From the NCBI GenBank assembly GCA_964016985.1, contig OZ024831.1, positions 23,922,609 to 23,986,608 of the forward strand: DNA of 64,000 nucleotides, in the 5' to 3' direction. The position numbers and the translations under genes are program-made. Source of the stretch: Anodontia alba. Its lineage: Eukaryota; Mollusca; Bivalvia; Lucinida; Lucinidae. How positions within the stretch are numbered: position 1 is the stretch's first letter; each line of letters starts with the position of its first letter. Under the pieces are notes generated by a model. It saw only the letters and a program-made list of their open reading frames with translations, searched no databases and was not told the DNA's origin. Of the stretch, positions 31,302-40,487 are shown piece after piece.

Positions 31302-31543
31302 GGCCCAGTTGTTTAAAACTAACGATGTCGTTAGTTAACGTATCGTTAAAACTTTAATCATTAAATATGGCATATATGCTAATATTTTTGTTGAAAAATG
31401 TGAGTAGCTTTTGCATTTGCAAAAACTACATACATTTTCTCAGCAAAAATACCTGTGAATCAGATATTGTACTTACCAGAAAAGTTAACATTTTTACCAC
31501 TAACAAGCTCGTTAAGCTAACGATGCTTTGAACAACTGAGCCC
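31302..31543 (+). mobile_element. Family F element copy 2
   Basis: Ends GGCCCAGTTGTTTAAAACTA and CTTTGAACAACTGAGCCC. The central hairpin at about 31390-31450 is present but diverged (GCTTTTGCATTTGCAAAAAC). Confidence 0.85.
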
Positions 31544-31589
31544 AGATTGCGCGAATGCGAAGGTACGTTTTCTGATGTTGCGGGTTTTT

Positions 31590-31800
31590 TAATTCTCTCA
31601 GAGCTACAACTGTTTAACAGACAGACAAAGAAGACAACTTTTGAGACACTGTTTGGTTTCCTGCATACGAACTCTTTTCTAAACGGCTTCTATTCCAAAC
31701 GAAAAGCGTTTGCTCAAGCGGGGAGCAAAGTCTTTACTTTAGAGCAGACCACTTTTCAGAAGAGATGCACAATATATTGACAGAGTTATCTCTCCTGAAT
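31590..31800. repeat. Dispersed repeat M
   Basis: TTGGTTTCCTGCATACGAAC, AAGCGTTTGCTCAAGCGGGG, TTTACTTTAGAGCAGACCAC and TTTTCAGAAGAGATGCACAA follow the M block order. The frame at 31547-31780 is a translation of it. Confidence 0.55.
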
Positions 31801-32834
31801 GAATGTTTATCCATTTTCCTTTAGACTGTGTTACCGGCATTACACTATACAGATGGACTCAGATGGATGGTCCTCCGATATTACATATCTGAAGCTACTT
31901 TTAGTAATTGCTGCAGGAAATATAATTCATAATTCCGTAGAGGAAATGTTCCCTCCTAGTGCAAAGATATACTACTCAAAGTTTGCTAAGCACCAAAATT
32001 TTGACGCGTTATTTGGAAAATTGTTTCTAACATTTTTGTGAGATTTCCTTTTGATATGAAGCTACTAAAACCACACATTTTCTGTGTTGTCAGTTGTATA
32101 GGCAGGCACTATGGGGACTCCTGCTTATACTACTGTTGTCATAATCAAGGGTTAAAAGCAACATTTAAACCATAACAACATCTGAAATACGAACCAGAAT
32201 CATCAAAGATAAGATCAAACTATAACATATCCAAATTTCAACTCTTTATTCCAACCCAAACTAAAATTATGAATCCATCATGTTTGGTGCTTAACAAACT
32301 TTGAGTAGTATATATCCTTAGGAACGCTATCAAGCCGCGCGACTAGTTTAGATGATGTAAGATGACGTCATTTGAAAAGGTCAAAATAGTATAAAACAAT
32401 CTGAAGAAAAACAAACAACATTTAAAGATATGAAGTATATAAGTTAATACACCTTAAGTTTAAAATACAAGAAATAGTTATCCTGAGACTTGCAAATCTT
32501 ATATATATATAAAAAAAAAACAAAAAAAAAAAAACCCCCAAAAAAACAAAAAAAACAAACAAAACAAAACAAAAAAACTCGCGTTACTGCACTCGTTTGT
32601 TTATCGGATTTGCGAATCCCTCGGGGAATGGGGGTGGGGGGATGGGATGGAGAAACAGCCTGGTGACAAGTCATTCCATTTTCAACCATCTTGGAGTTCA
32701 GAAAAAAAATCAATAATTCCTCCAGTTTAGTTGTTATCGGTAGAAAGTATGGAATTATTTTTAGGAAGGGTATGGTGTCGTTGCTGTTGAATTGCTTAAG
32801 GCGTCATTAGTGATGTCATTTTGTAACAACAAAC
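31801..32834. other. No gene; A-rich tract
   Basis: An A-rich run lies at 32510-32577. Frames at 31799-32041 and 32444-32713 show no domain; the second is a Phe-rich translation of the A-rich run. Confidence 0.5.
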
Positions 32835-33090
32835 ATGGCTTCCAAGAAAAAAAAAGAATGTCCCTGGAAACAAAAGATGTCATTGTAATGTACAACTATT
32901 TAAGGAAGGGATGAAGAAAGTAGAGATAGCTAAGTTCATGGGAATACATTATTCTACTGTGATTATTTTTTTAAAGAATTCTCAGACAGGGGATCAACTT
33001 AAAATAAAGTTCCTTCAGGGAGGCCCAGAAAAATGTCTTGCAACAGGACGAAACGTGACTCTAAAGTACGTGTTGTAGATGGAGACCATA
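32835..33090 (+). pseudogene. Tc1-like transposase N-terminal fragment
   Basis: Across three shifted frames the sequence reads MASKKKK, then MSLETKDVIVMYNYLRKG, then MKKVEIAKFMGIHYSTVI with FLKNSQTGDQL, then GRPRKMSCNRTKRDSKVRV. This is the order of a Tc1/mariner DNA-binding region: a first helix-turn-helix (KKVEIAKFMGIHYSTV), then the GRPR hook-like motif and the start of a second domain. Frame breaks occur in the A9 run near 32850, at about 32915 and at about 33015. No catalytic domain follows, so this is a 5' piece. A captured host helix-turn-helix domain is less likely, given GRPRK and the neighbours. Confidence 0.6.
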
Positions 33091-33191
33091 ATCATCTAAT
33101 CATACTGTAAGTTTATAGATGTATACCGGAAATCATTTCTTATATGTGTTGTCATAATGACAACTATTGCTATGTTTAGGCCATTTGTACG

Positions 33192-33345
33192 TGGAGTCAT
33201 TTGCAAACAGCATAGACCCAGATCAAAGCGCGGCGTCTGATCAGGGTCTACACTGTTTTCATTAAGTACCGGAGTATTTATGAAAAATGGTTATGACAAG
33301 AACAAATCAAACATACCTGCTATCTGACATGGGACCTGTCCAAAG
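33192..33345. repeat. Family H hairpin repeat
   Basis: GCAAACAGCATAGACCCAGA and GATCAGGGTCTACACTGTTT are the arms, with AGCGCGGCGTCT at the apex. Right blocks continue to GGGACCTGTCCAAAGAAAG. Confidence 0.65.
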
Positions 33346-33355
33346 AAAGCGGTAA

Positions 33356-33632
33356 CATTACGAAAACAAGCTTATTCAAATATACTGGAAAATTTACCAG
33401 CAAAATATGAAAAATTTCAGATAAAAAATCTAATATTTTCTTATGTCTGCTCAAAAACATAGATTATGGGTACTCGTTAGAACCGCCTCGCCGATGCGGT
33501 TCTAACGAGTACCCACAATCTATGTTTTGAGCAGAAATATGAAAAATAATGTATACTCCTGTAAACCCCAGTTTTACTATATAAAAGTGGGGTTTAAGGG
33601 GGTCAACATTATATAGGCATGTTTTCGTGATG
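33356..33632 (+). mobile_element. MITE-A copy 9
   Basis: Begins CATTACGAAAACAAGCTTAT, ends GCATGTTTTCGTGATG. Palindrome complete, apex GCCTCGCCGATGC. Confidence 0.88.
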
Positions 33633-34026
33633 AAAAGTAGTCCGTTAGGCATATATTGGTTAACTGGACAGTGAAAAAAAAATACCATCCACCTCTGATT
33701 AATCGTGGTTTTACTTTTTACCTTCAGCTGTTAAATGTAGCTCTTATTCACAGCAATATCAAAGACATTTTTTGTTTTAAATTTAATTTTGATTTTACAC
33801 CCAATCGCGTGAACATTTCCTGCAATAAATCATGCAAATGGGCTCAGAGAAAGAGAGAAAGATAGGACGTGTTTCGTGAGCTCCAGAAACCTTGCACATT
33901 TTTGTCTCCACAGTAGGTGCCAACAGAGCAAATACGCATCACATGCTGCCACATAGAGATGTTATATACGACATAAAAGTAAGGTAAATTTCATACACAG
34001 AAAGATTTTGGCAATCAAAGCTGTAA
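33633..34026. other. No gene seen
   Basis: The frame at 33656-33865 has no known motif. A short AGAGAAAGAGAG run lies near 33846-33859. Confidence 0.5.
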
Positions 34027-34464
34027 TATAGGGATCAAACATGGTTTTTCATGCATTAACATTAGCCATGTCCCGTGGGAGGTGTTGAAAACCGAAGCCG
34101 AAGGCCGCGTTTTCAACACCTCCTAAGGGACCTGGCGAATGTTAATGCATTGAAAAACCATGTTCGATCGCTATTATTGCATAAACACTGAAAACATTTG
34201 TTACATTTCGCGTTATTTCTTGCACTATTTTGTTTCGCCTTTTCGACGATGTCTCGCGAATGTAACTTCCACGGATTATGCTCGTTCTAGGGCCGGGCAG
34301 TACACATCTCGTAACGGCAGCAAATCTGTGGCCCCGGTACGATCATATTGAAAGTTGTGTAGCCGTGCATTAACAGCGCGTGAATTGCCTTGTTAATACA
34401 CGGCTTTTCGCCGGTTAATGCACGGCTGTTAATAACGTGCGACACTGCTTTTTATGCAATAATG
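34027..34464 (+). repeat. Family G element copy 1
   Basis: The left 135 bp are an inverted repeat: GATCAAACATGGTTTTTCAT and GTGGGAGGTGTTGAAAACCG pair with CAACACCTCCTAAGGGACCT and ATGCATTGAAAAACCATG, apex CGAAGCCGAAGGCCGCG. The next 290 bp are bounded by ATTATTGCATAAACA and TTTTTATGCAATAATG, which are inverted, and include GCCGTGCATTAACAGC and GGTTAATGCACGGCTGTTAA. Much GC-richer than its flanks. The second copy (50954-51401) is nearly the same length. Confidence 0.8.
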
Positions 34465-34820
34465 TTGAAGAAAATTTAATTTTCTTTCTTTTCTAAATAT
34501 GTCGTTTCAATTGATAAACTTTATTACTAGTGGTTGGGTATTGTTTTCAAAATGGATGCCCATGTGCCAGTGCATCTGTCTACTCGTATACATACAAACG
34601 GATGTAAGTAACACGATACGCCTGCAAAAAAACTTGATAATGATGTACGATTGAGAAACGTTATGTGAAAAATTGGGCAGGTTAGTGGAGGAAACGCCGA
34701 TCATAAAAGAAAATGTTTAAGGTGATTTTATTTATAACGCATGGAAAGTCAATAACAACAACAGCAACACAACAATAAAAGAATCAAAGCCGAGAAGAAA
34801 GACACCGTCTAATATCCAAA
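34465..34820. other. No gene seen
   Basis: Nothing recognised; the minus-strand frame at 34507-34704 lacks motifs. Confidence 0.5.
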
Positions 34821-35157
34821 TACAGTCGACTCTCATTAATTCGAATTCCAAGGGACTCTCTGAAACACTTCGAGATATCCGTACCTCGAAATATCAGAGC
34901 AGCAGAAGTGAGGAAAACAATAAATCGAACAACCACATTTAACAAATGAATATATAATTTGACTCCTGAAGTTAGAGATATATTGAAAATATTGTGGAAA
35001 AGAGGAGAAATTGCTCCTTATGAGCAATTTCTCCTCTTTTTCACAATATTTTGTTACCTGTTCTTAGATTTCCATGTTAAAACAGGGACCAGAATTTCAC
35101 TTCGAGATAAGCAGTTATTGGAGATAAGCGAGGTCGAGATAACGAGAGTCGACTGTA
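34821..35157 (+). mobile_element. MITE-B copy 1
   Basis: TA-flanked. The left end is TACAGTCGACTCTCATTAAT and the right end GAGAGTCGACTGTA. Subterminal variants of TTCGAGATAACGAG occur on both sides. The central hairpin at 34993-35048 has arms GTGGAAAAGAGGAGAAATTG and their complement. Termini are pogo/Tigger-like (inference). Non-coding. Confidence 0.87.
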
Positions 35158-35569
35158 GTTGTAAGTCTCAAACTGGAATGAGAAAACAAATAATGGTATA
35201 CATCCTTTAACCTTTATATGTTTTTCTATTTTTTTCTTTTTTTTTGTTCTAGCGATAAGGTACAAAATTTATTATTGCCAAGATGTAAAACAGTACTTTT
35301 GCTGCATCAACACTAGAAATTTCTTAGAAATGAAATCGAGAGAGAGAACGTGACAAACATACTGACATTGTACAACTAGATAATGGAATAATATTGCTTC
35401 GGATTGACGAGAATTAGAAGTAGAGAACACACTCATGCCATAAGCCTCTTTGTCTAGAATTCAAAAAAGGTTATATGAACCAATAAAACGTCAATTTATT
35501 TTGAGATAGCAAATATTAACTGTTTAGCAATCATCCAATTAACAACAAGTTCAGAGTTTTAAGGGCACT
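35158..35569. other. No gene seen
   Basis: AT-rich spacer, nothing recognised. Confidence 0.5.
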
Positions 35570-35790
35570 GAATTCGCTTAGTTGAATTTCCGCCAGGTTT
35601 ACAATGGTGGCTTCCTGTTTGCTTTCCTGCACACAGTGACCTTTTTTTCAGAAAAAAAAATGTAATCTACATTAAAAGGAAAGAATTTGCTACCCAGAGA
35701 AGCACATAAGCGTTAATTTCGGATTAACCCCTTTTCAGAAGGGAGGAAAGAACAAAGTGTGACAGAGCTGATGCCTCCGATTCCGATTCT
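35570..35790. repeat. Dispersed repeat M (diverged)
   Basis: GCTTCCTGTTTGCTTTCCTG, AAAGGAAAGAATTTGCTACC and CCCTTTTCAGAAGGGAGGAA are M blocks. Confidence 0.5.
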
Positions 35791-36098
35791 CTATCAATTT
35801 AGCTATGAAAAAAGAATATATAATATCTTTCGTGAAGACAAGACAAAATTAATTGTTCTGTTTTTTTAACAAATATTATCTAGTATGGTTCTAAGTAATT
35901 ATTACTGCATGCAATGAAATGTGAATAGCCTTGAAAGTATGCATGATCTGGTTATACTACCACCAGTCTCCTGAATAGTTACAACTATAATCTCACCTCA
36001 TGAAAACAATAAACGTAGTTTAAGAAATTCAATATTAAATTTTTGTCACGCTGTTTCAGGAATGCTATAAAACCTACTTTAATAGTGAAATGTCAAAA

Positions 36099-36101
<3 letters not shown>
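35791..36101. other. Spacer before (TA)n
   Basis: No gene recognised. Confidence 0.5.

Positions 36102-36184
<83 letters not shown>
36102..36184. repeat. (TA)n microsatellite, left block
   Basis: About 41 TA units, continuing in register on the other side of the E palindrome. Confidence 0.95.
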
Positions 36185-36186
<2 letters not shown>

Positions 36187-36289
36187 CAGCTAGCATTCTA
36201 CGTAAATCTACATCGGGCCGTCATCGGCCCGTCAGTTACTCTGACGGGCCGATGACGGCCCGATATAGATTTACGTAGAATGCTGACTG

Positions 36290-36293
<4 letters not shown>
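36183..36293. mobile_element. Family E palindrome inside (TA)n
   Basis: Starts TACCCAGCTAGCATTCTACG, ends GAATGCTGACTGGGTA. Nearly perfect foldback, centre GTCAGTTACTCTGAC. Both ends pass directly into TA repeats, as expected for insertion at a TA target in an existing array. Confidence 0.9.

Positions 36294-36364
<71 letters not shown>
36291..36364. repeat. (TA)n microsatellite, right block
   Basis: About 36 TA units ending just before the Penelope-like fragment. Confidence 0.95.
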
Positions 36365-36367
<3 letters not shown>

Positions 36368-36417
36368 GCAAGTAATGAGAACCGGGCCACAATAACCCAA
36401 CAATCACCAAAACTAGT

Positions 36418-37223
36418 ATTCCATTCTCACTAGCACGCAGAATAAAAAGTATTGTTACAATTGAGGAAACGCTAAAAATACGCTTGGATGAATTACAAAC
36501 AGCATTAACCCATCAAAAATAGCCAAAACTATATTATTGACAGAGGCATTGAGAAAGCCATGAATATAAATAGGGAAGATTTACGGGTAGTAAGGGAAAA
36601 GACGGAAGAAAATATAATACCGTTTGTATCCACATTCAATCCCAAGAACCCCGAAATGTTTAATACCATAAGACAAAACCTTCCCATTCTGTATGAAGAT
36701 GAAACGATGAAAGAAATAACACAAACATATCAAATCATAAAAAAGTAAACATCAACCTTGGAACCTGAAGAGACTATTAACACGAGCAAAATTTAATGAA
36801 ACACAAGAATCACTGAAATTAACCAAGTGTAACAGACCAAACTGCGGAGTATGTGCATATTTGATAACAGATAATCATTATCTGTTTAAATGCGGTAAAA
36901 CATTTAAGGTAAAAACGTCTATGTCATGTGACGCCAAAAATCTAATTTACCTAATTCAGTGCAGTGGCTGCCAAATAGAATATATTGGAGAAACGGGCGT
37001 CACCCTCCGTCACCGACTTACGGTCCACCAACAACAAATAAGAGATGGTAGATTAAGAATGCTTTATGTCAGTGGACATATTGAAGATTGTGCAAGAAAT
37101 CAGTTAGTAAAATTTAGAATACTACCACTTTACAAAATGCAGACTGATAGCGCTTCGGCAAGGAAACTAAAAGAAACACATTTTATTGGTCTTTTTAAAC
37201 CAAAATTAAACAGACAAATTTAG
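36418..37223 (+). pseudogene. Penelope-like ORF C-terminus with GIY-YIG endonuclease
   Basis: Three frames join in order. First IPFSLARRIKSIVTIEETLK, ending at a stop near 36522. Then an open frame from 36560 (NREDLRVVREKTEENIIPFV) ending at a stop at 36747. Then an open frame from about 36762 to 37223 starting NLKRLLTRAKFNETQ. That frame has CNRPNCGVC (a Cys motif commonly placed before the nuclease), then NLIYLIQCSGCQIEYIGETG with LRHRLTVH, the GIY-YIG core, and ends ETHFIGLFKPKLNRQI. In a live element this domain nicks target DNA for reverse transcription. The nuclease part alone is open, but the whole gene is broken and lacks the RT core. Confidence 0.8.
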
Positions 37224-37344
37224 GTTTTATGCATCTGTAAAGCTTTTCCTCATGTGTACCCCTTTTCTTAACATGACAATACCTGTGACGTCACTTCCTG
37301 TATATAATAACTTGTTGCTATAGATGCTGACGTCATTTTTCAAT

Positions 37345-37392
37345 ATGTCTTCTGAAGATCTACATTGTTAGTAGTGAAACGCGTTAAGACAT
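37345..37392 (+). ncRNA. Hammerhead ribozyme motif
   Basis: Stem I: ATGTCTT (37345-37351) pairs perfectly with AAGACAT (37386-37392). The core CTGAAGA (37352-37358) fits CUGANGA. Stem II: CTAC (37360-37363) pairs with GTAG (37371-37374) around a seven-base loop, with a T-T mismatch at its base. Then GAAA (37376-37379) and a minimal stem III, ACGCGT (37379-37384), two pairs with a two-base loop. The predicted cleavage triplet is GTT, cut after T at 37385. Minimal stem III hammerheads are described in Penelope-like elements, where they may act as dimers. The stem II mismatch may weaken activity. Confidence 0.7.
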
Positions 37393-37427
37393 TAACTAAT
37401 TTGGAGAAATCTTTTATTTATTACTTT

Positions 37428-37431
<4 letters not shown>

Positions 37432-37519
<88 letters not shown>

Positions 37520-37587
37520 ACATTCGAAAAGGTTACCATTGCAGCATTTTATCAAAAGTATATATATATACTTTTGATAAAATGCTG

Positions 37588-37684
<97 letters not shown>

Positions 37685-37723
37685 ATTAAATGCTGCAATG
37701 GTAACCTTTTCGAATGTCAACAT
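37432..37723. repeat. (TA)n arrays with nested inverted repeat
   Basis: (TA)n at about 37432-37514 and 37590-37681. Around them GTTGACATTCGAAAAGGTTA with CCATTGCAGCATTTTATC (37516-37553) is repeated inverted at 37682-37722 as GATTAAATGCTGCAATGGTA and ACCTTTTCGAATGTCAAC. A third partial arm, CTTTTGATAAAATGCTGCAA, lies at 37570-37589. The whole folds into a large hairpin. The long IYIYIY open frames on both strands are artefacts. Confidence 0.9.
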
Positions 37724-38252
37724 AAGAGCGGGGTGCTCTAGCTATTCCCGGATATAGTTATTATAGCTCCAGTACAATGTAGTAACCCTGTATTATTTTC
37801 AAGTAAAAGATAATATTCTATGCTTTAACATCACTGATGGTACTTAGGCTGATAAACGAATTTGCAGTATATCGGTACCGCAAACCAACACAAAAGTGGC
37901 ATTTATTTACAACTGATGCAAAATTACGTCTGAAGTCTATCAGTTTGAAGTTCTATCAGTTTAAGATTACTAGAAAATGTGTCTTGTTTTTCGCCACTGA
38001 AATGTTTGTTAGTCTTGTCCATAAGAACCCTGAAAATGTCGGGCATTTCCAACAAAGTGTAACTTGTTGAAGAAATCCTCCAGCGTATCTACATGTACAT
38101 GTCGATTGTGTGACCAGTGCGCAGAATATCAATATAAAAATAAAAAGTGTAACATAAGACTGAAGGTTCATTGGAGAGTGCGATAAATATGTTGTTTCAA
38201 ATGATGACAAAACTTTACAGATTTAAATCTGTGTAAAACATGGGGCTAAAAC
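37724..38252. other. No gene seen
   Basis: Frames at 37837-38070 (plus) and 37956-38210 (minus) overlap and show no domain. Confidence 0.5.
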
Positions 38253-38532
38253 CATTACGAAAACACACCCATTTAAATACATAGAATATTTCACCTCCAA
38301 AAACTGAAGCAATTCAGACAAAAAACTCTGATATTTTTCATATTTCTGCTCAAAACATAGATTGTGGGTACTCGTTAGAACCGCCTTAACGAGGCGGTTC
38401 TAACCAGTACCCACAATTTATGTTTCTGAGCAGAAAATAAGAAAAATAATTTATACCCCTGTAAACCCCAGTTTTACTATATAAAAGTGGGGTTTAAGGG
38501 GGTCAAATTTATGTAGGTCTGTTTTCGTGATG
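38253..38532 (+). mobile_element. MITE-A copy 10
   Basis: Begins CATTACGAAAACACACCCAT, ends GTCTGTTTTCGTGATG. Palindrome complete, apex GCCTTAACGAGGC. Confidence 0.88.
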
Positions 38533-39096
38533 TGTATTCAGATTGACGGCACGGTGCACTAAAAAACGTCTACTTTAGAAACGAAAGACTGTAAGCACAA
38601 AATAGTGCTGTAGTTTAGGATTTTCTGTCATTCACGACCTCAGTGCTGCATCATAAGTCCGGATTTTCCGTTAAGCCACGGCCTTATGACGAAGCTAATA
38701 AAATTCCATTGCCGTCTTCATCGCACAATGCAAGAGAAGTATTGCATCTTTTCCCTGTTTTGGCCAAAGCTCCGAGTTATTTCCTGTATCGGATTAGTAC
38801 TGTGTACTTTTAAACTTTGAACATAAGGATTTAGTCTCTAACCGAAGCATATCAAGGAAAACAAATGAGAAACGTCAGAAATCGCTTCATCGGACATATA
38901 TACACCCATCGAAGATTCAAATCAGCCTACGCATTTGCGCAGTCTGATCATAAGTTTTACTGGGCGCTTTTTGGATAACCAAGGAGGAATAGTTTCTTAA
39001 TGTGGTCAACGAAGACTTTGATAAGATGTTCGGAAGCCCAATCTGATCTGAGTCATCACTGAGCGCACATGTCAGGCGCTTTATTTTCTAATGTTA
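38533..39096. other. No gene; I-type hairpin
   Basis: CACCCATCGAAGATTCAAAT with TTTGCGCAGTCTGATCATAA and TTTTACTGGGCGC (about 38905-38970) is an I hairpin; I blocks continue to about 39085. Confidence 0.5.
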
Positions 39097-39205
39097 TCAA
39101 GTAAGCATTCTACATAAATCCATAGCGGGCCGTTATCTGCTCGTCAGGGTAGCTGACGGGCCGATAACGGCCCGCTCTAGCTTTATAAAAAACGCTAGCT
39201 GGGTA
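39097..39205. mobile_element. Family E palindrome
   Basis: Left terminus decayed (ATCAAGTAAGCATTC), right end GCTAGCTGGGTA. Centre GTCAGGGTAGCTGAC. A solo right half of the same family is at 41235-41281. Confidence 0.85.
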
Positions 39206-39296
39206 GGCATTTGAAATCAGTGAAGGAAATTTACTGCCACACATCCGCATATGCAGGTTTATCCTTTCAGCTCTGCAAATCCAATCAGAAACTTTT

Positions 39297-39352
39297 GCAA
39301 ACAGTGTAGATCCAGATGAGACGGCTCGTAAAAGCCTTTCAGCTTTTGATTA
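39297..39352. repeat. Half of a family H hairpin
   Basis: TTGCAAACAGTGTAGATCCA, then GATGAGACGGCTCG; the second arm is absent. It adjoins MITE-A copy 11. Confidence 0.6.
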
Positions 39353-39359
39353 TTATTAC

Positions 39360-39962
39360 CACCGCGAAAACATACCTATATAATTTTGATCAACCCCCCC
39401 CCCCCGCCCCCTTACAGGCTCCATGTTCCTAAAAAATAGATAGTTTTTAATCCAAGAAAGATGTAATAAATTGATATATGGTATATAATCTTAAAATGTG
39501 GCGTCTGACAGCCTGTAAAATTTCAGTTAGTCTCTCGATTTTGAACAGGATCCAAATGAAATAATTTTTATTGTATCTCTGAATTAATGTTGGCAACGTT
39601 AATTCAGAGATACGATAAAAAAATTTATTTCATTTCAAGAAAAAAGACTAACTGAAATTTTAAAGGCTGTCAGATGCCACATTTTATGGTTGTATATATT
39701 AATACCATGTATCGATTTATTAACTCTTTCTAGGATGAAAAATGCTTATTTCTGAGGCACATGGAGCCTTTAAGTTCCACTTTTATATAGTAAAACTGTC
39801 GTTTACAGGGGTATACATTAGTTTTCTTATTTCAGCTCTAACGAGTACCCACAATCTATGTTTTGAGCAGAAATGAGAAAAATATCAGAATTTTTATCTG
39901 AAAACTTTCAGTTTTTGATGGTGAAATTTTCAATATATTTGAATAGACGTCTTTTCGTAATG
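39360..39962 (-). mobile_element. MITE-A copy 11, interrupted by a nested element
   Basis: The left end, ACCGCGAAAACATACCTATA, and right end, CGTCTTTTCGTAATG, are separated by a 355-bp insertion (39416-39769). After the insertion MITE-A resumes at AAGTTCCACTTTTATATAGT. The central palindrome is reduced to its right arm (CTAACGAGTACCCACAATCT). A poly(C) run lies at 39394-39410. Confidence 0.8.
39415..39769. mobile_element. Nested foldback element with TTA flanks
   Basis: Inverted ends AGGCTCCATGTTCC and GAGGCACATGGAGCCT. Long internal palindrome: GACAGCCTGTAAAATTTCAG pairs with CTGAAATTTTAAAGGCTGTC, with centre ATTAATGTTGGCAACGTTAAT. TTA occurs directly before (39412-39414) and after (39770-39772), compatible with the 3-bp TWA target duplication of PIF/Harbinger elements. 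The superfamily call rests only on that. Confidence 0.7.
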
Positions 39963-40263
39963 CGTAATACCTTATTTACAAGAATGGACCTTTCTACATT
40001 CAAAGATGGAAGGGCCTACTTCAGAAACTCATGGGTTCGTTTGAACATACTTTTTTCGGTAAGTTTACAAATTAATACAATCATACAAACAAAGTTGAAT
40101 CGATACAAAGGATTAGAACGAAAGCAATGCTTATATAGTTCCTTTCCTTACATGTGACAATGTATTGTTGATGGCAGTACACATCCGTGAATGTAAAATG
40201 ACTTTATTCAGGGATTAAAGAGTTAAGACGTATCGGGCATCTTGTTGAATGAATTATATTCCA
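39963..40263. other. H-like remnant, no gene
   Basis: GAATGGACCTTTCTACATTC, then GGGCCTACTTCAGAAACTCA and GGGTTCG resemble 10143-10230 on the opposite strand. Confidence 0.45.
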
Positions 40264-40487
40264 GGGCCCAGTTGTTCAAAGTGTCGTTAGATTAACGAGC
40301 TCGTTAAGGGTCATTTCGTTAACTGTTTTAGAGAATTCAATATACAATATTCTGATATTTTTTGCTGAAAAATGTGAGTAGCTTTAGCACTGCAAAAGCT
40401 ACTCACATTTTTTCAGCAAAACATTTCAGCATATTTGCGTATCACTCGATGTAAATTTTAACGAATCGTTAACTAACAACTGGGCCC
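40264..40487 (-). mobile_element. Family F element copy 3
   Basis: Ends GGGCCCAGTTGTTCAAAGTG and GTTAACTAACAACTGGGCCC. Reverse orientation relative to copy 1. The hairpin at about 40365-40425 is well kept. A block with GACATCGTTAG and TTTGAAC near the right end has been lost. Confidence 0.85.

Larger units (their letters stand above)
36366..37430 (+). mobile_element. Penelope-like retroelement, 5'-truncated 3' part
   Basis: About 1.07 kb. It contains the end of a reverse-transcriptase/endonuclease ORF (see the pseudogene entry), a 3' non-coding stretch and a hammerhead fold. The polymerase motifs are missing, so the element is truncated on the left at the (TA)n boundary. The right limit is set by the second (TA)n block at about 37432. 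A GIY-YIG endonuclease together with a 3' hammerhead is a published property of Penelope-like elements, which supports the class call. Confidence 0.75.

Noticed and set aside
37421..37741. Long IYIYIY frames on both strands
   Set aside because: Translations of (TA)n; the same applies at 36090-36410 and 55468-55653.
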